From Crocinitomicaceae bacterium (GTDB taxonomy: Bacteria; Bacteroidota; Bacteroidia; Flavobacteriales_D; Crocinitomicaceae), in contig JADJEU010000004.1 of assembly GCA_016709005.1 (NCBI GenBank), positions 248,001 to 312,000 on the forward strand: DNA of 64,000 nucleotides, in the 5' to 3' direction. Made by a program: the position numbers and the translations under genes. Position 1 is the first letter of the stretch. Every line of letters begins with the position of its first letter. The notes beneath the pieces were generated by a model that did not search any database, was not told the DNA's origin, and was given only the letters and a program-made list of their open reading frames with translations. Shown here in pieces: positions 54,583 to 62,537 of this stretch.

Positions 54583-56683
54583 TTCGAAAACTTATTTGGC
54601 GAACATCTTTTATGCTGGTTCTGACCCTTGTTGGCGCTACGGCATTTTCACAATCTAAAAAGGTTTGGTTATACAATGCGGATCAAGCATACGAGGGAAA
54701 AGATTACGCAACAGCATTGCGCTATTACCACATGGTGTTAGATGATACACTTGGATTATCCACACGTGTAATTCCTTACGAAGCAACACTTTCCAATCAA
54801 AAAATTAAAAAGGATTCTGCCTCCACGGGCGATGAAAAAACAGTTAGTTTAACAGCTTACGTGAATCATCAAATGGCTATGTGTTATCGCTATAGCCATG
54901 ACTATTCTCAGGCCGCCACCTATTTCAAAGCATCTGCTGAAACATCAGATTACACAGACGATTATTATTACTACGGTCAAATGTTAATGTATTTGGGCAG
55001 ATATGAAGAAGCCCAGGCTGTATTTGATAAATATGTTGGCATAGAAGGCGTTTCAGACAATATGCTCAAACGCGCTTTTCGTGAAATTTCGGGATGCCGA
55101 TATGCTTTGGAAGTTGAAGAACCTGAAGAAAAAATCGAAGTGGTGCTTGCTGACACCACAATTTTTAATGCAGGAACATCATCCTTTGCGGCCATGTATT
55201 GGGGAGATGGATATGATCGGTTAATTTTTACAAGCGCACGTTCAGGCTGTGTTATTCTTGATCCTGAAACGCAAGATTCACGTTACCTCTGCGATCTTTA
55301 TTGGTCAGAAAAAAATAGCGATGGTGATTGGTCAAAAGCAAAAAATTTCGGTCGACCATTAAATTCTGCACGTCATGATGCTTCCGGAAGTATCTACAAC
55401 AACTTTGTTTATTATACCCGTTGGAGTGATGAAAACAGAAAGGACAAGCATATCTACCTTGCCCGAATGATTGATATGAAATTTTTTGAATCCTTAAAAC
55501 TTGACTCCACTGTTAATGTTCAAGGATTTGAAAGTATCAATCCATTTGTCACTGCAGATGGCAAATATCTTTATTATTCAAGTAACCAACCTGGAGGTTA
55601 TGGCGGATATGACATTTGGAGAATAGAACTGGACGAAGTCGGAAGTCCGAAAGGTCAACCCTACAATGTTGGTGAACCACTCAATTCTGAATACGATGAA
55701 TTGTCTCCATTTTTTCATGCAAATTCAAGTTCCCTTTTCTTTAGTTCAGACGGACATGCGTCCATGGGGGGATTGGACATTTTTAAAAGTAATTATGATC
55801 CTGAATCTGATTTTTATGAGATGCCTGTCAATTTGGGTATTCCTATAAATTCAGCTCACGACGACAGCTACTACGTAACAGATGATGAAATGCGTCACGG
55901 ATTTATTACTTCAAACAGAAGTGATTGTTCTGAGTGTGATTCAATTTATAAACTTTGTGCTCACTGCTATAAAATCTATACTGTTTTGCAACCGCCACCC
56001 GTATTTAAAATCAAAGGTTATGTTTATGATGAAATTACGGAAGAAGTTATTCCCGGAGCACGAATTGAATTCAAAGATGTTAGTTATCAGTGGGAACATT
56101 TTGAACTTATAGCAGATGATAAAGGCTATTATGAACATGAATTAATTCCAAATCTTGAATTGTTTTTACGTGCAACAGCAAAAGGATATTTTGCTGACAA
56201 AGCAGTTGTAATGACAAAAGGTGAGCTTTACTCAAAATCTTACAGACAGGATTTTTATCTTGAAAAATACCAGAAGGCGAGATTACAATTGAAGGTATCG
56301 AGTACGATTATGACAGCGCCACTCTGCGACCAGTGTCAATTGAAATTTTGAATAAACTATTAGAATTTCTTGAGCTCAACCACAATCTGAAAATAGAGAT
56401 CAGATCTCATACGGATGAGCGCGGAAGTGACAAATACAATTTGAACTTATCTGAACGAAGAGCACAATCTGTTGTAGATTATCTGATTTCTCAAGGTATT
56501 CCAATGGAACGACTGGTTGCAAAAGGATACGGTGAAACTATGCCAGCAGAAATTAAAGATGAAAACGGAGAAACTGTTACGCTTACACCAGACTACATTT
56601 ATTCTCTTGAAGATAAAGACAAGCAAGAAGAATACCATCAACGAAACAGACGTACAGCCTTCTTTGTACTTGAAGAAAACTAA
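54579..56683 (+). CDS. PorE-like TPR/WD40/CRD/OmpA protein, module 3 (one-base frameshift)
   Basis: 701 aa after correction, from the ATG at 54579. Same layout as the 43160 protein: TPR-like start (NADQAYEGKDYATALRYYHM), propeller (YYSSNQPGGYGGYDIWRIEL), a Cys strip (DCSECDSIYKLCAHCYKIY), a CRD (GYVYDEITEEVIPGARIEFK) and an OmpA domain (SHTDERGSDKYNLNLSERRA). The raw frame ends at 56351. Adding one A to the run at 56263-56267 gives EKIPEGEITIEGIEYDYD, which joins the remaining OmpA part to 56683. An assembly error is likely because both halves are well conserved with the paralogue. Confidence 0.87.
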
Positions 56684-56690
56684 GAATCAA

Positions 56691-56720
56691 AAGAGCCCGC
56701 ACTAACGGGCTCTTTTTTTT
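56691..56720 (+). terminator. Intrinsic terminator after module 3
   Basis: AAGAGCCCG pairs perfectly with CGGGCTCTT over a 6-nt loop, with a T run to 56720. Confidence 0.93.
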
Positions 56721-56724
56721 GCCT

Positions 56725-56732
56725 TATCTTTG
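56725..56732 (+). promoter_or_regulatory. Putative -7 element for the FKBP genes
   Basis: TATCTTTG fits TAnnTTTG, only 12 nt before the ATG, so the leader would be very short. No -33 TTG is seen because the region is occupied by the terminator. Confidence 0.4.
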
Positions 56733-56744
56733 TAAAAAAAAATC

Positions 56745-57344
56745 ATGAGTGATCTATTGAATGATGCAAGTTATTGCGTAGGTATGAGTGTCGGTTACAG
56801 TCTCGAAAATCAGGATCTGGAATCCATCAGTGTTGAGAAATTCATTGAAGGAATGAAAGCTGTCTTTGATAAAAAAGATCCGAAGTTCACTCCGCAGGAA
56901 GCTAATCAGATCATTCAGGATTATATCGAAAAACAAAGCGCTTCAAAATACGATGCGATCAAAAAAGAAGGAGCCGATTTTTTAGCTGAAAATGCGAAAA
57001 GACCAACAGTTAAAACCACTTCCTCTGGATTGCAATATGAAATAATCACTGAAGGCAAAGGCACAAAACCAAATATGAATTCAGAAGTAACCGTGCACTA
57101 TCATGGCACCTTAACAAATGGAACTGTTTTTGATAGCTCAGTGGTTAGAAATCAACCTGCGTCATTTGGCGTTACACAAGTAATCAAAGGATGGACTGAA
57201 GCACTTCAATTAATGCCACAAGGATCAAAATGGAAATTATTTATTCCAGAAGATTTAGCTTACGGTGCAAATCCAAGACCAGGAGGACCAATTAAACCGT
57301 ACATGGCCTTAATCTTTGAAGTTGAACTTTTAGAAGTAAATTAA
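56745..57344 (+). CDS. FKBP-type peptidyl-prolyl isomerase, cytoplasmic-looking
   Basis: 199 aa, no signal peptide. An N-terminal helical dimerisation domain (residues ~1-80, SYCVGMSVGYSLENQDLESI) as in FkpA/FklB is followed by an FKBP domain from ~95 with VHYHGTLTNGTVFDSSVVRN, VIKGWTEALQLMPQGSKWKL and the LAYGANPRPGGPIKP turn. It catalyses cis/trans isomerisation of Xaa-Pro bonds. It is 5 nt upstream of a related lipoprotein gene. Confidence 0.92.
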   Translation: MSDLLNDASYCVGMSVGYSLENQDLESISVEKFIEGMKAVFDKKDPKFTPQEANQIIQDYIEKQSASKYDAIKKEGADFLAENAKRPTVKTTSSGLQYEIITEGKGTKPNMNSEVTVHYHGTLTNGTVFDSSVVRNQPASFGVTQVIKGWTEALQLMPQGSKWKLFIPEDLAYGANPRPGGPIKPYMALIFEVELLEVN

Positions 57345-57349
57345 TCACA

Positions 57350-58267
57350 ATGAAAAATACAATTTTTGTTCTGCTTGGTTTGATTTTGATTTCTTGTTCT
57401 GGAGACAATGAGCCAATTACACTTACCGACACCAAACCAAAAATTGAGTTCAAAGATTTCACTGAAAAAATAAGTTACTGCATTGGATTAGATCATGCTT
57501 TTGCGGCATATACGATCTATGCATCGCAAGAGAACAAACTGAAATTTGACATGATGCAAATTGAATCAGGCATGGTAGATTATCTCAGTGGTAATGAATT
57601 GAGAATTCCATTTGATTCACGCGATAGTATTTTTGATTTGTATTTATTGGATGATGGTTCGGTGAATGAGCAAGCTGTTTCAAAAATCGATGCAAGTTAT
57701 GCCATTGGTATGGAAGAAGCTTTTGTATTGGTTTCCTCTTTGGTTGGCCGTGGAATTGATCAGGCCATGGATGTTCCTATGCTGGTAACGGGTGTTCGTG
57801 ACGGAATTCAAAATTCAAATCCAGCGCTTTCAGTGATGGAAGCACGTACAGAAGTTGCCAAATATTATTCTGAACTCAACAAAGAAAATGGAATTCTCTT
57901 TCTGCAGGAAAACGCAAACCGTGACAGCGTGGTTGTCACAGAATCCGGATTACAATATGTTGTTTTCAGAGAAGGAAAAGGGATTCGGCCAAACCTGACC
58001 GATACCTGTATTGTTCATTATACCGGAAGATTTATTGATGGAAGAGAATTTGAAAGTACCATTCCATCTCAAAGACCAATAGAATTTACACCACTTGGTT
58101 TAATTCCTGGCTGGCAAGAAGGACTTTTACTGATGAATGAAGGTGCGCGTTACCGTTTGTTTATGCCACAAGAATTAGCTTATGGTGAAAAAGGAAGCGG
58201 ACCGATTGAACCATTCTGTGCGCTCGTTTTTGACGTGGAGTTGATAAAGGTGAAGCGGTTTAAATAG
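57350..58267 (+). CDS. FKBP-type peptidyl-prolyl isomerase lipoprotein
   Basis: 305 aa. Lipobox LILISCSGDN near residue 16, so the FKBP domain is periplasmic or outside. The helical N-terminal dimerisation unit appears twice (ISYCIGLDHAFAAYTI and ASYAIGMEEAFVLVSS), unlike the preceding paralogue, which has one. The FKBP domain (~200-305) has VHYTGRFIDGREFESTIPSQ and PGWQEGLLLMNEGARYRLFM. As part of the envelope it could help fold secreted cargo such as the PKD proteins upstream (inference). Confidence 0.9.
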   Translation: MKNTIFVLLGLILISCSGDNEPITLTDTKPKIEFKDFTEKISYCIGLDHAFAAYTIYASQENKLKFDMMQIESGMVDYLSGNELRIPFDSRDSIFDLYLLDDGSVNEQAVSKIDASYAIGMEEAFVLVSSLVGRGIDQAMDVPMLVTGVRDGIQNSNPALSVMEARTEVAKYYSELNKENGILFLQENANRDSVVVTESGLQYVVFREGKGIRPNLTDTCIVHYTGRFIDGREFESTIPSQRPIEFTPLGLIPGWQEGLLLMNEGARYRLFMPQELAYGEKGSGPIEPFCALVFDVELIKVKRFK

Positions 58268-58289
58268 AGTAATCTTTTTAAATTCAGCG

Positions 58290-58405
58290 AAGCTTAATTT
58301 CGCGCAAAGTATTACGCACAATTGCAAAGAAAAAAATCTTCAAGCTACGTTTGGAGTTTTAATTGCTCACAGATTACACAGATAAGGCACTGATATATTA
58401 CCTGA
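58290..58405. repeat. Intergenic sequence with (CACAGATTACACAGAT)-type repeat
   Basis: The gap between FKBP and the HTTM gene contains CACAGATTACACAGATAAGG, a form of a short repeat found between genes in many bacteria (from memory). A partly related GCGCAAAGTATTACGCACAA also occurs. No gene is seen. Confidence 0.45.
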
Positions 58406-58422
58406 TTCAATAATGCTTGGTA

Positions 58423-59355
58423 CTAACTTCTTCGCAACCTCAATCTCTTCCTTAGTATATCAATCTGATCACCGCTTAAGAAAGGCAGATACACCAAACA
58501 CATCACGATTCCAAACGTAAAAATTCCCATTCCAAATGCAATACTGATGTGAAAGAAAACGCCGAAGAGTAAAAACGGAATTTTAATTTTTTTGATCCAA
58601 ACCAGAATTGGAAAAAATCCCTGATAAATCAAAATCGCATACGAAGCGACTAGCGATAAAAAATGGCTTTCACTAAACACTGCGCGCATGGCTCCGCTAG
58701 AATATGCAGACACATTGGAGATATACATAATTGCATCACCGGATCGCCAATTTTCATCTAACAATTTATAGAGTGTGCTGAAGAAATAAAGTATACAAAC
58801 CTGAATCAGAATGATCCAGTAAAACGAATTATTCAGCGTATTTTGAAGTAGACTAAAAACCGGTTTTTCATTTCGATCAATCCAAAATCTGGCTTTCCAT
58901 TTTTGAGAAGTATCACTACTCTGAATAAAAATCAAATAGAACAACATCAAATTTAAAAGTACCTCGCCACCTGTGAACATGAGCGCGCCTTTCATGTTCA
59001 GATTTACAGTAAAAAAATAAATTGCGAGAGCAGATAATTTTGGGAGAATTCTAAAAATACCCAAAACCAAAAAAGAAATCTGCCCAACAATAAAAAGTAT
59101 ATACACCCAGCTATATGTTGCATTTGCAGGGTGACTTAATACATTGAGAAAAGAAGTACTGATTTGTTTCCAGATCGGTAAACTATAATCCCAGCGTGTG
59201 CCGCTCATTCCATGATACGACCATAAATCAGCCGCTATAGGAAGAAGTGTAATCGTATTTATCAATACAAAAATATAAAGCACTCTTCTAAAGATTTCAA
59301 TTTTAAACCAGTGCTCAAAATCGCGGGTGAATATTTCAGGGATTTGTTTTATCAT
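58423..59355 (-). CDS. HTTM-domain membrane protein
   Basis: 310 aa from the ATG at 59355, which overlaps the upstream stop (ATGA); an ATG four codons earlier is possible. Multiple transmembrane helices. Pattern of HTTM/vitamin K-dependent gamma-carboxylase-like proteins: DLWSYHGMSGTRWDYSLP, a mid-length LYKLLDENWRSGDAIMY segment and GVFFHISIAFGMGIFTF. The bacterial versions are of unknown function. It is coupled with a DUF5819-like protein, a pairing typical of Bacteroidota genomes. Confidence 0.82.
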   Translation of the reverse strand: MIKQIPEIFTRDFEHWFKIEIFRRVLYIFVLINTITLLPIAADLWSYHGMSGTRWDYSLPIWKQISTSFLNVLSHPANATYSWVYILFIVGQISFLVLGIFRILPKLSALAIYFFTVNLNMKGALMFTGGEVLLNLMLFYLIFIQSSDTSQKWKARFWIDRNEKPVFSLLQNTLNNSFYWIILIQVCILYFFSTLYKLLDENWRSGDAIMYISNVSAYSSGAMRAVFSESHFLSLVASYAILIYQGFFPILVWIKKIKIPFLLFGVFFHISIAFGMGIFTFGIVMCLVYLPFLSGDQIDILRKRLRLRRS

Positions 59356-59927
59356 TTTTCGATCCATGAAAATTCGGGTAAAATCATCACACCAGATTCA
59401 TTTGTTTTTACATTTCGAAAGGAGCATTCAGCCAATGCGCGAACGGGTCTTTTATCATAAAGGAAATCGGCTGAGCCATAAATGAAATTTTTAGTCATCC
59501 AATAACTACTGGTGTAGGAAAATGTCTGCGCACTGTCTTTTACAAAAGGCTCATACGGTGAAAGTCCTTTCCAAATCAAGTCGTTGGCAATATAATACAG
59601 TAAATTGGACTCCCCTACCGCCAAATCACCGTGATAAGAACCTCTGTAAAGTGCGTGCGAAGCATAAACATCTTTCATGGGTTCAATCCAGTCGGTGGAA
59701 TCGTCTTCAAAATAATACTTTACGCGCAATTTGGTGTCGTTCAGCGGTGCCGGGGCAAAGAGGCTCCAGGTTTGTTCAAAAACCGGATGAACGTAAACAG
59801 AAGCCGTGTTCTTCAGGCCCGGCGAAATATACTGTTCTGGAAAGGCATAAATGAAGATAGCTGTGGAATGCACAACCACAAAAATGAACGCCAGCCAGCC
59901 CAACAGTATTTTATTTGATTTGGTCAC
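59352..59927 (-). CDS. DUF5819-like membrane-anchored protein
   Basis: 191 aa. One N-terminal hydrophobic helix (ILLGWLAFIFVVVHSTAIFI), then a Trp/Tyr-rich extracytoplasmic domain with VFEQTWSLFAPAPLNDTKLR, the segment seen in DUF5819 proteins (W(S/A)LFAPxP). Start overlaps nothing; its stop overlaps the HTTM start (ATGA). It is divergent from fumarylacetoacetase by 62 nt. No enzymatic motif is seen. Confidence 0.78.
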   Translation of the reverse strand: MTKSNKILLGWLAFIFVVVHSTAIFIYAFPEQYISPGLKNTASVYVHPVFEQTWSLFAPAPLNDTKLRVKYYFEDDSTDWIEPMKDVYASHALYRGSYHGDLAVGESNLLYYIANDLIWKGLSPYEPFVKDSAQTFSYTSSYWMTKNFIYGSADFLYDKRPVRALAECSFRNVKTNESGVMILPEFSWIEK

Positions 59928-59989
59928 AGAAGTATCCTGTCAATCTTGTAAATTTGTTACAAAATAACAATTTCTCAACGAATCAAGCT

Positions 59990-61261
59990 ATGTCATATAT
60001 CATACCCCTTCATGCAAAGTCCTGGGTTCAGGTTTCAGCCAACAGTGATTTTCCGGTTCAGAATCTTCCATTTGGAATTTTTAGTACAACCACTAAGAGC
60101 CCGCGGGTTGGTGTTGCTTTAGGTGATAAGATAATTGATTTGCTTGCGCTCTTTGAACTTGGGTATCTTTCTAACCTTGGGTTTGATCAGGCAGATTTTG
60201 AAAATCAACATTTAAATTCATTGATGTCAAAAGGAAAAAACGCCAATTCAAACTTACGCGAGCGTCTTTTCAATTTACTGAAAGAAGATTCAACTGAATT
60301 AAAAAATAAAACAGAACATCATTCTTCAATATTTGTTCAGCAAGCTGATGCTGCTATGCATCTGCCAATTAAAGTTGGCGACTATACCGATTTTTATTCA
60401 AGCCGCGAACACGCAACCAATGTAGGTGTGATGTTCAGAGATCCTGCGAATGCATTGCTGCCTAACTGGTTGCATATTCCGGTTGGCTATCACGGCAGAG
60501 CATCCTCTATTGTTTTATCAGGTCAACCAATCTATAGACCTAAAGGACAACAACTGCCGGTTGAAAATGAACCGCCTGTTTTTGGTGCAAGCAAACAACT
60601 GGATTTTGAATTGGAACTTGCGTTCACAACCTATCAGGGTAAACCCATGGGTGAATCCATCTCCACAAAAGAAGCAGATGATTTTATTTACGGCATGTGT
60701 CTTTTCAATGACTGGTCTGCAAGAGATATTCAAAAATGGGAATATGTTCCACTTGGACCGTTTCTGGCTAAAAACTTTGCGTCGTCTATGTCACCGTGGA
60801 TTGTTTCACTCGACGCCCTGGAGCATTTCAGAATTCCGGGACCAAATCAAGAACCAAAAGTATTACCGTACCTTGAATATTCAGGAGATAAACACATTGA
60901 TATCAAACTTGAGGTCATTATTGAAACAGAGGACGGAACTGAAAACGTAATTTCAAGATCCAATTACAAACACATGTACTGGAACATGAATCAGCAATTG
61001 GCACATCATACAATCAATGGTTGTAATATCAATTGCGGCGATATGATGGCATCCGGAACTATATCAGGCACAACACCTGATTCATTCGGATCCATGCTAG
61101 AACTTGCGTGGAAAGGCACCAAACCTTTAAAAATGAAAGATGGATCGGAGCGCAAATTCATTCAGGATGGTGACACCGTTATTATGCGTGGCTATTGTGA
61201 AAAAGATAATTTGAGAATTGGATTTGGTGAAGTGCGTACAAAAGTTTTACCTACAAAATAA
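59990..61261 (+). CDS. fahA: Fumarylacetoacetase
   Basis: 423 aa from the ATG at 59990 (MSYIIPLHAKSWVQ); the frame is open upstream but only into the divergent intergenic region. It hydrolyses fumarylacetoacetate to fumarate and acetoacetate, the last step of tyrosine breakdown. Signatures: DYTDFYSSREHATNVGVMFR with the catalytic His, the metal-binding ELELAF, and FNDWSARDIQKWEYVPLGPF. A TAAATTTG (59949-59956) upstream fits the -7 element. The neighbouring pathway genes (hmgA, hppD) are not in the window. Confidence 0.95.
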   Translation: MSYIIPLHAKSWVQVSANSDFPVQNLPFGIFSTTTKSPRVGVALGDKIIDLLALFELGYLSNLGFDQADFENQHLNSLMSKGKNANSNLRERLFNLLKEDSTELKNKTEHHSSIFVQQADAAMHLPIKVGDYTDFYSSREHATNVGVMFRDPANALLPNWLHIPVGYHGRASSIVLSGQPIYRPKGQQLPVENEPPVFGASKQLDFELELAFTTYQGKPMGESISTKEADDFIYGMCLFNDWSARDIQKWEYVPLGPFLAKNFASSMSPWIVSLDALEHFRIPGPNQEPKVLPYLEYSGDKHIDIKLEVIIETEDGTENVISRSNYKHMYWNMNQQLAHHTINGCNINCGDMMASGTISGTTPDSFGSMLELAWKGTKPLKMKDGSERKFIQDGDTVIMRGYCEKDNLRIGFGEVRTKVLPTK

Positions 61262-61264
61262 CGT

Positions 61265-62518
61265 ATGAAACAAGTTTTGCTTTTTCTTTTTTTGCTTGCG
61301 GGATTATCCAGCATTGGTCAAAAACACAAAGTCTATTTTGAGAATGGAAATCTCAAAGAAACGGGAAAATACAAAAAAGGTATTCCGGTAAAAACCTGGA
61401 CGTTTTATCATGAAAACGGACAGGTTAAAGCAACGGGATTATATGTAAAAGGAGCCAAAGAAGGAACCTGGAATTACTATCATGAAAACGGAGCTCTTTC
61501 AGAAACCGGAAATTTTGTTGCGGGTGATGAAGATGGAAGATGGATAGGATATCATGCTAACGGCGTCATTCAATATGAAGGAGAATATGACAAAGGCATG
61601 CGCGTTGGAAAATGGAAATACTATTATGAAAATAAAAAATTATTTGAAGAAGGCAGTTTTGTAAAAGACCTACAACAAGGTACCTGGAATTATTATTTTG
61701 AATCGGGCCAATTGGAAAAAACCGGTTTGTGGGAAGATGGTGTAGCAGCAGGCACCTGGACCTATTATTATGAAAATGGTAAAGTTTCTCAAACAGGAAC
61801 CTGGCTCAATCATCAACAATCAGGCAAGTGGTCTTTTTACAACGAGGCCGGTTATCTGGAACAAGAAGGAAATTACCTGGAAGGTTTGCAAGACGGAACC
61901 TGGAATTATTATTATCCAAGCGGTAAAATTCACAAAACGGGTAATTGGGTAAAAGATCACAACGAAGGTGTTTGGACGTATTACTACGAAAATGGAAACA
62001 TCGAAAAAAAAGGTGGCTGGTCAAACGGTATTACGACAGGCGTCTGGACTTATTATTATGAGAATGGCAACAAAGAAGAAGAAGGAACTTTTGATGAAGG
62101 AGGTAATCAGACAGGCGAATGGAAATATTATACTGAAACCGGAAAGTTAAAACGAGCCGGCCAATGGAAAGATGGCCACCACGTAGGCACTTGGACCTAT
62201 TACTACGAAAACGGACAAATTGAGAAGACAGGTCAATGGGCAGATGGAAATGCAGTGGGTGTTTGGATCTATTACAACGAAGCCGGATTAAAAATTGAAG
62301 AAGGAACCTGGGCCAATGGTTTGATGAATGGAATCTGGAAGTATTACTATCCAAATGGAAAAATTCAAGAAGAAGGTCCATGGGTAAACTCAGTTCAGCA
62401 TGGATCCTGGAATTATTACAATAAAAGTGGTAAATTGGAGGAAACCCGTTTGTGGGAAAATGGCAAAGCAACTGGCAAACCCTCTCACACAGATCAAGGC
62501 AGAACTTCCACAAAATAA
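61265..62518 (+). CDS. YwqK/MORN repeat protein with about 15 repeats
   Basis: 417 aa. Signal peptide MKQVLLFLFLLAGLSSIGQ. Almost the entire mature protein is about 15 copies of a 23-residue repeat with consensus GTWTYYYENGKIEKTGxWxxG, for example GVWTYYYENGNIEKKGGW. No other domain, so it is an extended repeat scaffold, predicted to be periplasmic or surface. The repeats are much more regular than in the two proteins near 20 kb, implying recent expansion. The DNA repeat period is about 69 nt. It begins 3 nt after fahA, which may be chance or an operon. Function unknown. Confidence 0.88.
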   Translation: MKQVLLFLFLLAGLSSIGQKHKVYFENGNLKETGKYKKGIPVKTWTFYHENGQVKATGLYVKGAKEGTWNYYHENGALSETGNFVAGDEDGRWIGYHANGVIQYEGEYDKGMRVGKWKYYYENKKLFEEGSFVKDLQQGTWNYYFESGQLEKTGLWEDGVAAGTWTYYYENGKVSQTGTWLNHQQSGKWSFYNEAGYLEQEGNYLEGLQDGTWNYYYPSGKIHKTGNWVKDHNEGVWTYYYENGNIEKKGGWSNGITTGVWTYYYENGNKEEEGTFDEGGNQTGEWKYYTETGKLKRAGQWKDGHHVGTWTYYYENGQIEKTGQWADGNAVGVWIYYNEAGLKIEEGTWANGLMNGIWKYYYPNGKIQEEGPWVNSVQHGSWNYYNKSGKLEETRLWENGKATGKPSHTDQGRTSTK

Positions 62519-62537
62519 TTGACACGCAGACAGAAGC

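Noticed and set aside
34398..56683. CRISPR or phage tail repeats
   Set aside because: The repeats are in-frame protein domains (PKD, Ig, SBBP), not short spaced DNA repeats.
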